Shown piece by piece: positions 54,428 to 63,062 of a stretch of 64,000 nt of DNA. The translations under genes were made by a program, and so were the position numbers. The notes below the pieces were generated by a model, which saw nothing but the letters and a program-made list of their open reading frames with translations, had not been told where the DNA came from and ran no database searches. Source of the DNA: an uncultured Verrucomicrobia subdivision 3 bacterium (GTDB lineage Bacteria > Verrucomicrobiota > Verrucomicrobiia > Limisphaerales > UBA11358); the NCBI GenBank assembly GCA_903865745.1, contig CAIPKV010000031.1:1-64000 (forward strand), given 5' to 3'. Numbering within the stretch: the first letter of the stretch is position 1; each line of letters opens with the position of its first letter.

Positions 54428-55606
54428 CTATGCTGTCGCTAGGTTATCTTCCAAGACTTTCGAGTGCGCGGTATTTTCCGTTGGCTCGGCGGGGTGGCCT
54501 TCGGCCAAGACCTTAATGGGTTCGTAAAAAGTATTTCGCTGCACCGGCGTACGACCGACTTCGCGGATGGCCTTGACCATGTCGGCCTCCGTCTGCAATT
54601 GCGGCGAGGTCGCGCCGGCCATGTGGAAGATGTGCTCCTCGATGATGGTGCCATGGATGTCGTCCGCGCCGTAGCTCAACGCCACTTGTGCGAGCTTCAT
54701 GCCAAGCCCGACCCAGTAAGCAGTGATGTGCGGAAAATTGTCGAGATAGATGCGGCTAACCGCGATGGTGCGCAGCGAATCAAAGCCGGTCGGTGGATTC
54801 TTAACTGGGATGTCGTTGTTCTCCGGCTGATACGCGAGCGGAATCAACGCAGTGAAACCATGGGTTTCGTCCTGTAAGGCGCGCAGTTGCCGTAGATGAT
54901 CCACGCGGTCGGCAAGACTTTCGACGTGTCCGTAAAGCATCGTGCAGGTGCTACGCTGGCCTAGCTTGTGCCAGGTGCGATGCACATCGAGATACTCGTC
55001 GGCAGACTCCTTGCCTTTGGCGATTTGTGAACGGACTTCCTTGCGGAAAATTTCTGCGCCGCCGCCGGTCAGTGAGTCGAGACCGGCGGTCTTCAATTCG
55101 GTGAGCGTTTCCAAGACAGTCTTTTTAGCGAGCCAAGCGAGGTGGAGGATCTCAATCGCGGTAAAACATTTTAGTTGCAGTCGCGCGTCGAGTTTTTTCA
55201 ACGCCCTCAGCGTGTCCGTGTAATAACTGAAAGGCAGCGACGGGTGCAATCCGCCGACGATGTGTAGTTCTGTGATGCCTAGCTTCAGCGCCTCGCGAGC
55301 CTTTTCGACAATCTGCGATACGGACAGCTCAAAGCCGTCGGCGTCGCGCTTCTTCCGCGCGAAAGAGCAGAACTGGCACGAGAGGATGCAATAGTTAGAG
55401 TAGTTGATGTAGCGATTGATGATGAAGCTCGCGCGGTTGCCGACCTTCCGCTGCCGCACGAAATCTGCAATGGCACCTAATGCGTTCAGATCTTTGCTTT
55501 CAAACAGTCGCAGTGCGTCAGTCTCGGAAATGCGTTCGCCCGCGACTACCTTGTCGTAGAGGTCACGGAGTTCGCTGCGCTGGATGAAAAAATTCATTGC
55601 AGCCAT
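54428..55606 (-). CDS. mqnE: Aminodeoxyfutalosine synthase MqnE
   Basis: A 392-residue radical-SAM enzyme from ATG 55606 (an ATG three codons later is equal). INYSNYCILSCQFCSF holds CxxxCxxC; SLTGGGAEIF and FTALIPLAYQPENN are MqnE signatures. It joins 3-[(1-carboxyvinyl)oxy]benzoate and SAM to make aminodeoxyfutalosine, an early step of the menaquinone route whose later step is MqnC (38.4 kb). The presence of both enzymes supports the futalosine route in this organism. Confidence 0.92.
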   Translation of the reverse strand: MAAMNFFIQRSELRDLYDKVVAGERISETDALRLFESKDLNALGAIADFVRQRKVGNRASFIINRYINYSNYCILSCQFCSFARKKRDADGFELSVSQIVEKAREALKLGITELHIVGGLHPSLPFSYYTDTLRALKKLDARLQLKCFTAIEILHLAWLAKKTVLETLTELKTAGLDSLTGGGAEIFRKEVRSQIAKGKESADEYLDVHRTWHKLGQRSTCTMLYGHVESLADRVDHLRQLRALQDETHGFTALIPLAYQPENNDIPVKNPPTGFDSLRTIAVSRIYLDNFPHITAYWVGLGMKLAQVALSYGADDIHGTIIEEHIFHMAGATSPQLQTEADMVKAIREVGRTPVQRNTFYEPIKVLAEGHPAEPTENTAHSKVLEDNLATA

Positions 55607-55659
55607 TATACAGCTTAGCGCGAGCAAGGCAAATGCGGCTGGGCGAGTGACTGCAAAGA

Positions 55660-56493
55660 TTAAACCTCGCGCACCACGCCCCAATAAACGTCTAGCCGTT
55701 TGCCGAGATATAACTTCACGGCCTTAACGAGGACTTTAGCCTCCTCTTTCTGGCCAGCGGCGATGATGTCCTTTAATTCCATGCCAGGCGTGATGGCAAA
55801 GGAGGCTTGCGCGATAATCGGGCCTTCGTCGAGCCGCATCGAGACAAAATGCGCGGTGACGCCAGCGATTTTCACACCGCTTTCGTAGGCCTGCCGGTAG
55901 GCCTGCGGGCCGGGAAAATTTGGCAGCAGCGACGGATGAATGTTGATAATCTTGTTCTTGTGCCGCCAAACAAAGTTAGGCGAGAGAATTTTCATGAACC
56001 GCGCCAGTACAATGAAATCGATCTCGTGTTTTTCCAGAAGTTCCAGCGCGGTATTTTCAGACTTGGCGCGGTCATGCCAGTCAAGATGCGCGAAAGGCAG
56101 CTTATGTTTTTTGGTGCGCGGCGCGAAATCCGCGTGGTTGCCGATGACCAATGCTGGTTCCGCCGGTAATTTTGCCGCCAACAGCGCGTTGAAGCAGTGC
56201 GTCTCTTTCGTCACCATTATGGCGAAACGCTGCCGGCTTGTGGGGTTGGTCAAGCGCAGCTTGATTTCCATTCCAAGCGATATCGCAAGTGCATCAAGGC
56301 CGACGCGGAGTATGTCTGTTTTCAAGGCACCGCGCTTCCAAGAAGCTTGAAGCGTCATGCTGAACTGGCCGCGGGTGACCTGCTCCTCCAGCGCCTCGAT
56401 GTTGGCGTGCTGCTCAAAGAGGAAATTAGTGACACGGGCGATAACACCGGTCTTGTCGCGCCCGATAACGGTAATGGTGGCGAACTGCTTCAT
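55660..56493 (-). CDS. purU: Formyltetrahydrofolate deformylase PurU
   Basis: A 277-residue protein with an N-terminal ACT domain (ITVIGRDKTGVIARVTNFLFEQHANI) and a formyltransferase domain. The catalytic set is INIHPSLLPNFPG (N and H) and RLDEGPIIAQ (D). It hydrolyses 10-formyl-THF to formate and THF. The start ATG at 56493 (MKQFATI) is preferred. It overlaps none of its neighbours. Confidence 0.95.
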   Translation of the reverse strand: MKQFATITVIGRDKTGVIARVTNFLFEQHANIEALEEQVTRGQFSMTLQASWKRGALKTDILRVGLDALAISLGMEIKLRLTNPTSRQRFAIMVTKETHCFNALLAAKLPAEPALVIGNHADFAPRTKKHKLPFAHLDWHDRAKSENTALELLEKHEIDFIVLARFMKILSPNFVWRHKNKIINIHPSLLPNFPGPQAYRQAYESGVKIAGVTAHFVSMRLDEGPIIAQASFAITPGMELKDIIAAGQKEEAKVLVKAVKLYLGKRLDVYWGVVREV

Positions 56494-56631
56494 GGGCACA
56501 GGAATAAACTGAAGTCCACCAAATTTAAAGGAATTTGCAGGGTTTCCAACCTGCTGGGCTGCGCTTTGGGTTTGTAAATCATGAGATAATCTGCAACTTT
56601 TCGCAGCTCGGATTGTTCAATTTGAACCTAA

Positions 56632-58386
56632 ATGGCCTTTAGCCCAGTCAGAAATCTCGTTGCGACGGTAGCGGAAGCGTCCCCGGCGCAGTTCGACGAT
56701 TGGCGCAAGTCGTGGCGCGCAGCGGTGGATGCCGGCTCCAGCGAGCCGTTGCTGACCTTTGTCGCGCGTGAACGTGGCGTAGCCGAAGACGTATTTATTC
56801 AGAAGCTCGCGACCGCGCTCGCTTGGCCTTATCTCGAACTGCCGAAGCTCACGATTGAGAACGAGGTGCGCGGCAAGATTTCCACGAAAATCGCGTTTCA
56901 GTATTTTGTCCTGCCGGTGGCGATTAATAGTGGAATTTTACAGATTGCCGTCAGTGACCCTTTTGATGCGGCGATGATGAACGCCGTTCGGTTTGACGCG
57001 AAAATGCCGGTGAGCTTCGCGCTTGCAACCCGAAATGAAATCGAGAAAGCGCTGAAGAAATATTACGGCGTCGGCGCCGAAACGCTGGACGAAATGGGCG
57101 AGGGCGAGCCGATGGAGTTGGAGCTAGCTTACGACAAGGAAATCACCGAAGGCGACCAGGAAGCGAGCGTAATCAAGTTTGTAAACCAGATAATCTGGGA
57201 AGCATTCAAGGATCGTGCGACGGATATTCATTTCGAGCCGCAGGAAGAAGAGTTGCGCATCCGCAACCGCGTGGACGGTATTCTCCACCAGATACCGCTG
57301 CCGCCGACCCTTAAGCGATTTCAATCCGCCATCATCTCGCGCATCAAGGTGATGAGCGGCATGAATATCTCCGAGAAACGCCTGCCGCAGGATGGTCGTA
57401 TCAATGTTCGCATCAAGGGCGAAGAAATTGACATCCGTGTTTCTACCGTGCCAACGGTTTATGGCGAATCAGTTTCACTCCGCTTGCTAACGCGCGGGAA
57501 AATTTTCCTGTCGCTCGACAAGCTTGGTTTTTCCAAGTTGGAAGAGGACGCCATCCGCGAAATCATTATCAAGCCACACGGAATTTTTCTTGTTACCGGC
57601 CCGACCGGTTCGGGTAAATCCACTTCGCTCTACGCGTTTCTCTCGGCAATTAATTCCGTTCATAAACGCATTATCACAATTGAAGAACCGGTTGAATACG
57701 AGCTCAAGGGCATCAACCAAATTGCCGTGCGCTCAGACATCGGGCTGACATTTGCAATGGGCTTGCGCCACATTTTGCGCCAGGACCCTAATGTCGTGAT
57801 GGTCGGCGAAATCCGCGATAGTGAGACGGCGGACATCGCTATCCGCGCGTCACTGACCGGTCACTTGGTTTTCTCCACACTACACACGAATGATGCGCCG
57901 AGTGCGTTTACCCGTTTGACCGACATGGGCATTGAACCGTTTTTGATTGCCTCCTCCGTTGAAGCTGTTCAGGCGCAACGGCTCGTGCGTACAATTTGTC
58001 CGCATTGCAAGACGGAGCAGAAGGTAGATCACGATTATCTGCGACGTATCGGTTTTCCCGAGGCTGACATCGGCACGGCGAAATTTTGGCACGGTGCGGG
58101 TTGTGAAAACTGTCGCCAGCAAGGTTATCAAGGCCGTAAAGGTATTTATGAGCTGCTAATCGTAACAGAAGCATTGCGCCCGCTCATAATGAATCGTGCG
58201 CCGGCCACGACCATTGCTCAGCGCGCCATGGAGGCCGGCATGAGGACGCTCCGTACCGACGGTTGGAAAAAAGTAAAAGAGGGGACGACCACCATCGAGG
58301 AAATCCTGCGGGTCACCCAAATGGAAGAACATCTGGATGCCCTGAGCGGTGGCGAGGACAAAACGCAGTTCATCTCCCGAAGCTAA
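56632..58386 (+). CDS. GspE/PilB-type secretion or pilus assembly ATPase
   Basis: A 584-residue protein. The N-terminal domain (GspE-N, 1-150) leads to the ATPase: RATDIHFEPQEEELRIRNRVDG, Walker A GPTGSGKSTS (323-332), Walker B-like region MVGEIRDSETADIA, and HTNDAPSAFTRL. A tetracysteine zinc site near the C-terminus (CPHCKTEQ, CENCRQQG) is also typical. It powers pseudopilus or type IV pilus assembly at the inner membrane. It is the first gene of the operon with gspL-, gspM- and gspD-like genes. Confidence 0.95.
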   Translation: MAFSPVRNLVATVAEASPAQFDDWRKSWRAAVDAGSSEPLLTFVARERGVAEDVFIQKLATALAWPYLELPKLTIENEVRGKISTKIAFQYFVLPVAINSGILQIAVSDPFDAAMMNAVRFDAKMPVSFALATRNEIEKALKKYYGVGAETLDEMGEGEPMELELAYDKEITEGDQEASVIKFVNQIIWEAFKDRATDIHFEPQEEELRIRNRVDGILHQIPLPPTLKRFQSAIISRIKVMSGMNISEKRLPQDGRINVRIKGEEIDIRVSTVPTVYGESVSLRLLTRGKIFLSLDKLGFSKLEEDAIREIIIKPHGIFLVTGPTGSGKSTSLYAFLSAINSVHKRIITIEEPVEYELKGINQIAVRSDIGLTFAMGLRHILRQDPNVVMVGEIRDSETADIAIRASLTGHLVFSTLHTNDAPSAFTRLTDMGIEPFLIASSVEAVQAQRLVRTICPHCKTEQKVDHDYLRRIGFPEADIGTAKFWHGAGCENCRQQGYQGRKGIYELLIVTEALRPLIMNRAPATTIAQRAMEAGMRTLRTDGWKKVKEGTTTIEEILRVTQMEEHLDALSGGEDKTQFISRS

Positions 58387-58395
58387 CCAATTTTC

Positions 58396-59814
58396 ATGGC
58401 CCGCTGGAATTCTTGCAACATCCTGCACGTCGCTCCCGACGCGAAACGCGTCTGGCAGTTTGACGCGAAGGGCGGCGGCTTCGTGCTAAATCGTGAGCAG
58501 CGGGTACCGCACACGGACCGGCTGCCTGCCAAGGGCATTGCGAAACATTGGTCGTCGCTGTGGTCACCGAAACTAAACGTCGCGTGGCTGCCGGCGGAAA
58601 GCGTCTTTCTCCGTGTAATCGAACTGCCAGCGAGCAATTTTGAGGAAACGCTCGCAATGGTGGAATTACAGCTGGAAAAATTTTCGCCACTCCCCGTCAC
58701 GCAAATCGTGTGGACGATGCATGTTGTCGGTACGCACACCGCGCCGGCAAAGGGGGATGCTGCACCGGAAAGTTTACAGACGGTTATCGTGGTCGTTGTT
58801 GAACGCAGTGTGGTGGAAGAATTTTTGGGGCGTTTAGAGAAGGACGGATTTCTCGCCGACCGACTGGAGTCGCCAATGCTTGACCAACTCGCGGCCGTTT
58901 CGCCCACTGAAGAAGGTGCTTGGTTTTTTCCGTTGTCGCTTGGTGGACAAAATGCCGCGCTAGTGGCGTGGTGGTTTGGAGGTGTATGGCGGAATCTAAG
59001 TTTTGTTACGCTGCCACCCGCTGGCGACCGCGCGTTGGAATTGAAGGACCAGCTTTCCCACATTGCTTGGTCGGGCGAACTCGAGGGCTGGCTGACGGCC
59101 GCGCCAAAATGGCATCTCTTAGCAGATCCCGTGAACGCGACGGAATGGGAAAATGTTTTGCGCGCGGCGCTTAATGAACCGGTAAAAGTTTCCGCTCCGC
59201 CGGCACTTGCGGAACTCGCGGTGGCCACGGCCAAGCGGGCCGCAGCGGCGGAGAAATCCGGTCTGCTGCCAGCAGAATTTACTCTGCGGTATCATCAGCA
59301 GTTCGTCGACCGTCTATGGCTTCGAGGTCTGGCTTATGCTGGTGTGGCCTACGCCTTTTGCCTTGTCATCTATTTTTGTGCGGTGAGTGTGCTGAATTTC
59401 CGCACGACTGGCGTAGAGGCGCAAGTGGCGGCCATCAGTAATGACTACACGAACGCCCTTCAGCTCAAAGCGCGGCATGGTGTGCTCCAGGAGCGGCAAC
59501 AGCTAAAATACGCGGCGCTAGACGCCTGGCAGTTGGTCGCGCAGGAATTGCCGCCGGAACTTGCCCTATCGCGGTTTAGTTTCGAAAACGGCCAGACAGT
59601 AACACTTGGCGGGCAGGTAGCGGCAGACGATATCACAAAGATTTTTGATTTCAACGATGCCATCCGCAAGGTGAAGGTGAAGGGCCAGCCGGTATTCAAT
59701 CCCACGCCGGATACTAGCCAGCAGCTCAGCTATCGCACCAGTCAGGGCGGTCAGGATACCTGGAATTTCGGGCTGACACTACTGCGCACGGAAACGGAGG
59801 CGGATTCGCAATGA
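58396..59814 (+). CDS. Fused PilM/PilN or GspL-like assembly protein
   Basis: A 472-residue protein. The cytoplasmic N-terminus (VAWLPAESVFLRVIELPASNFEETLAMVELQLEKFSP) resembles PilM/GspL. One membrane helix lies at about 314-335 (AGVAYAFCLVIYFCAVSVLN). The C-terminal PilN-like domain has the pattern NALQLKARHG, then LAQELPPELALSRFSFENGQTVTLGGQV. It anchors the ATPase to the membrane platform. It begins ten bases after gspE and overlaps the next gene by four. Confidence 0.7.
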   Translation: MARWNSCNILHVAPDAKRVWQFDAKGGGFVLNREQRVPHTDRLPAKGIAKHWSSLWSPKLNVAWLPAESVFLRVIELPASNFEETLAMVELQLEKFSPLPVTQIVWTMHVVGTHTAPAKGDAAPESLQTVIVVVVERSVVEEFLGRLEKDGFLADRLESPMLDQLAAVSPTEEGAWFFPLSLGGQNAALVAWWFGGVWRNLSFVTLPPAGDRALELKDQLSHIAWSGELEGWLTAAPKWHLLADPVNATEWENVLRAALNEPVKVSAPPALAELAVATAKRAAAAEKSGLLPAEFTLRYHQQFVDRLWLRGLAYAGVAYAFCLVIYFCAVSVLNFRTTGVEAQVAAISNDYTNALQLKARHGVLQERQQLKYAALDAWQLVAQELPPELALSRFSFENGQTVTLGGQVAADDITKIFDFNDAIRKVKVKGQPVFNPTPDTSQQLSYRTSQGGQDTWNFGLTLLRTETEADSQ

Positions 59815-60386
59815 AAAAGTATTTCGCTCAGTTGCGCCCGATGGAGCGCCGCCTCGTTGTTGGTGTGGCGGTAGTACTAGTGTTGGTGCTGAACGCAGTG
59901 TTCATCTGGCCGCACTTTGCGGACTGGGGCAAGCTCCGAGGTCGGCTAGATGATGCGCACCGAAAATTAAAACTTTATCAAACAGCGATTTCACAAATTC
60001 CCGCCCTTCAGGCGGACGTAAAAAAATTTGAGAGCGAGGGTGAGTTCGTCGCGCCCGAAGACCAAGGTATCAACTTTATGCGCACCATTCAGGCGCAGTC
60101 CGCCCAAAGTGGTGTGGCTATTATCAACACCTCACGTCAGATTACGCATACAAACGACGCGTTTTTTGTCGAGCAGGTCGAGAATATCAACGTTCTCGCC
60201 ACCGAGGATCAGCTGGTGGACTTCCTCTACAAGCTCGGCTCCGGTGCCTCGATGATTCGGGTGCGTGATTTGGAATTGCAGCCTGACCAACCGCGCCAAC
60301 GGCTTGCCGCCAACATCCGGCTTGTAGCGAGCTATAGTAAAAACAAGTTGCCCGCTGCCAAAGATTCAACCGCAAATGCAAAATGA
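59811..60386 (+). CDS. PilO/GspM-like inner-membrane assembly protein
   Basis: A 191-residue protein with one N-terminal membrane helix (VVGVAVVLVLVLNAVFIWPHF, 16-36), then a long coiled-coil (LRGRLDDAHRKLKLYQTAI) and an alpha/beta C-terminus. This is the layout of PilO/GspM partners of PilN/GspL. It overlaps both neighbours by four bases, so translation is coupled. Confidence 0.75.
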   Translation: MKKYFAQLRPMERRLVVGVAVVLVLVLNAVFIWPHFADWGKLRGRLDDAHRKLKLYQTAISQIPALQADVKKFESEGEFVAPEDQGINFMRTIQAQSAQSGVAIINTSRQITHTNDAFFVEQVENINVLATEDQLVDFLYKLGSGASMIRVRDLELQPDQPRQRLAANIRLVASYSKNKLPAAKDSTANAK

Positions 60387-62749
60387 AAACTATACTTCTG
60401 ACATTGGTTTTGGCCCTCGCTGGCCTTGAATTGCAGGCGCAGACGCCACCTGGTCTGCCCGGTCGCCCAGCGGGCCAGTCGCCCGGCCTGACGCGCAGCC
60501 ACCAGCCGCTTTATCCCGGTGCCGCGCTGGCAACTCCGTCCGCCGCGTCCACGACGCAGGCGATTACCGTGTCCGCTCCACCGGAGGAGATGGTGCCCGC
60601 CGGCTACATCAATTTTCAAGGCGTGGATGTGAGCCAAGTCTTGGAAATCTACGCACAACTGGTGAATCGCACGCTTATCCGTGGCGCAATCCCGGCCGCA
60701 CAAATCATCCTGAAGACGCAAACGCCACTCACCAAGAGCGAGGCCATCGAGGCGCTTCAAGCAGTGTTGGCGCTGAACGGAATCGCCGTGGTAAACATCG
60801 GTGACAAGTTCGTAAAGGTGCTGCCGGTGGGTGACGCCAATTCCGCCGGCGCTTCCTTCGACGACACCGACGCAACCAATCTGCCGACCCTCGGTTCCTA
60901 CGTTACGCACATCGTCCAGTTGAAATATGTTAAGCCCAGCGAGATGGTGCAAGTCATCCAGCCGTTTTCCAAACTGGCCAATTCCATTCTCGCGATTGAC
61001 AGCAATGGCATCCTCGTCCTGCGCGACAACGCAGAAAACGTCAAGCGCATGCTCGAGATGATTGACAAGGTGGATATCAGTACGCCAACCGAATACATCT
61101 CCGAAGTCATCCCCATCCGCTACGCCAAAGTGGATGATATTGCCAGTGCCCTCAACGCCCTTGGTGGCAGCGGCGGTACGTCGGTAAGCATTGGCACCGC
61201 GCCCAGCCCCAGCCGCATCAGCGGCATATCCGGATCCACGTCGGGCGGCTACAACGGTAACGGCGGGGTCGGCGGCAGCTCTTACCAGTCTGGCAATATC
61301 GGCGGCAACAACGGGGGTGGCATTACCACGCGGAGCGGCATTGGAGTAACCAGCGGTGGGGCTACTGCTAACGGCACGCCCACCGGCGGCACGACCTTCC
61401 AGCAGCGCTTGCAATCCATCATCCAGCGCGCCTCGGGCTCCACCTCGCCTAGCGGCGGCGGTTCGGACCAGCCCATCACGCTGTTTGGCCAGACCAAGAT
61501 CATCCCCGACGAGAGCAGCAGCTCCCTTTTGATTTACGCCACACGTCAGGATATGGAGACCATCAAAGGGATCATCGCCAAGCTCGATGTCCCGCTCGCG
61601 CAGGTGTTGATTGAGTCCATTATCGTCGAAGTCACCTTGGGCAACACTCTAAACGCTGGTGTCTCGGCTGTGCAAAAGCCGCAGCAGTTTAACAACTCCA
61701 ATGTCGCTGGTGGCGGCATCATGAACAACGGCACCGGCTCCTTCTTGAATGTCATTCGGAATCTCTCCACTAACGGCACGCCCACCGGCAAGCCGTCGTA
61801 CAGCTTCCCCACGAACAGCACGGCCGGTCTGAGTTATTTTGGCAGCATCGGCCAGACTTGGGATGTCGCCGTGCAGGCGGCGGAATCCGACAGCAAGGCC
61901 CACATCATCCAGCGCCCGCGCATCCAGACCTCGCAGGCCGTGCCCGCGCAGTTCTTCGTCGGCCAAAGCGTGCCTTACATCACTGGCAGTTACTCCTACA
62001 ACGGCGTGCAAAACAGCTACTCGCAGTTATCCGTCGGTGTGGAATTGGATGTCACTCCGTTCATCAACCCCGAAGGCGCCGTCTCCATGCAGGTGCAGCA
62101 GGAGATTGATGAAATCGCCGATGCCAACTACAACAACACCGGCCAGCCGAGCACCGTCAAACGCACTTTAAACAGCACGATTACCGTACGCGATCGCGAC
62201 ACCGTCATCCTCGGTGGCTTCGTCTATTCGGATAAAGCCCACAATATCTCCGGCGTCCCCCTGCTCATGGACATCCCCCTGCTCGGCTGGATGTTCCGGA
62301 GCACCTCCGACAACAAGAGTCATAACGAGCTGATGGTGCTGCTGCGGCCCACCGTGTTGAAGACGCCCGAACTCGCCGCCGTCGAGACCATCCGCGAAGG
62401 TCAGCGGCTGCCGGGGGTTTCCGGGGCCGTGGCTGACGAGGCCGACTATAACCGCAAGCTCATTGCCGCCGAGCGCAAAAAGGAGCTGCAGCACGCCACC
62501 AACGGCGGTCTCGGCGACGGCTTCTTTAATATGAAACCCAGCTCCGTCATGGGTACGAATGTACAATCCGGTGATTTTGGTACCGCCCCGGAACCCAGCC
62601 CGGCAGCGGCCGCCCCTGCGCCCGCCGCCACCGACAGCACCACCCAAGACAAGGCCCGCGCCGCGCTGGAGCAGAAAATGCAGGATCTTGATCAAAAAGC
62701 GGCTGAGTCCGTCCCGCCGCCCACCTTGGCCACCCCGCCGCCGCAATAA
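60383..62749 (+). CDS. gspD: GspD/PilQ-type outer-membrane secretin
   Basis: A 788-residue protein with a signal peptide (MKTILLTLVLALAGLELQAQ). The periplasmic N domains (ISTPTEYISEVIPIRYAKVDDI and neighbours) are followed by a long Gly/Ser-rich linker (about 275-350), then the secretin core: LAQVLIESIIVEVTLG, VPYITGSYSY, TVKRTLNSTITVRDRDTVILGGFV, and SGVPLLMDIPLLGWMFRS, NELMVLLRPTV. The C-terminal tail is Pro/Ala-rich. It forms the outer-membrane channel. No gspF, C or G gene is in the window. Confidence 0.93.
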   Translation: MKTILLTLVLALAGLELQAQTPPGLPGRPAGQSPGLTRSHQPLYPGAALATPSAASTTQAITVSAPPEEMVPAGYINFQGVDVSQVLEIYAQLVNRTLIRGAIPAAQIILKTQTPLTKSEAIEALQAVLALNGIAVVNIGDKFVKVLPVGDANSAGASFDDTDATNLPTLGSYVTHIVQLKYVKPSEMVQVIQPFSKLANSILAIDSNGILVLRDNAENVKRMLEMIDKVDISTPTEYISEVIPIRYAKVDDIASALNALGGSGGTSVSIGTAPSPSRISGISGSTSGGYNGNGGVGGSSYQSGNIGGNNGGGITTRSGIGVTSGGATANGTPTGGTTFQQRLQSIIQRASGSTSPSGGGSDQPITLFGQTKIIPDESSSSLLIYATRQDMETIKGIIAKLDVPLAQVLIESIIVEVTLGNTLNAGVSAVQKPQQFNNSNVAGGGIMNNGTGSFLNVIRNLSTNGTPTGKPSYSFPTNSTAGLSYFGSIGQTWDVAVQAAESDSKAHIIQRPRIQTSQAVPAQFFVGQSVPYITGSYSYNGVQNSYSQLSVGVELDVTPFINPEGAVSMQVQQEIDEIADANYNNTGQPSTVKRTLNSTITVRDRDTVILGGFVYSDKAHNISGVPLLMDIPLLGWMFRSTSDNKSHNELMVLLRPTVLKTPELAAVETIREGQRLPGVSGAVADEADYNRKLIAAERKKELQHATNGGLGDGFFNMKPSSVMGTNVQSGDFGTAPEPSPAAAAPAPAATDSTTQDKARAALEQKMQDLDQKAAESVPPPTLATPPPQ

Positions 62750-63062
62750 AGGGACGGTTTACCCCGCTTTTGACCTCAGCCCCGCCCGCCAGCAGCTTAG
62801 CTGGCGGCGGGCGTCGGTGATGCCCCGGCCCCCGCCCAGTCGGCCTAGCCGATAAGCTTGCGGATCTACGCTAGGACCAGATTCCTCGGAAGATAGTCCT
62901 GATTTTCTACGCTACGACCATCTTCCGAGGAAAATGGTCATGATTTTCTACGCATTGACCATAAGCCCAGCAAAAGGGCCTTTCGCATCCCCGGTCAAGT
63001 GTCCAAGTGAGGACCGGAAGACCGCCCAAACCGGCTGCGGGCAGTTCGGCGAAGCCCCAATT
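62750..63062. other. Intergenic region between convergent gspD and AsmA-like genes
   Basis: No gene is supported. It contains a hairpin at 62786-62807 (CCGCCAGC stem of 8 bp, loop of 6, no T tract) that may terminate gspD, and the repeat block at 62861-62964 described separately. The rest is GC-rich with no recognised signal. Confidence 0.6.
62861..62964. repeat. Repeat block 3, 41-bp composite units with hairpins
   Basis: The units read 21+20+21+20+21: TCTACGCTAGGACC at about 62865, TCTACGCTACGACC at 62906 and TCTACGCATTGACC at 62947, 41 bases apart each time. Between them lie TTCCTCGGAAG (62882) and its reverse complement CTTCCGAGGAA (62922). The second unit can fold as a hairpin, GACCATCTTCC against GGAAAATGGTC, with a two-base loop. 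Period and position recall arrays 1 and 2. Confidence 0.75.
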
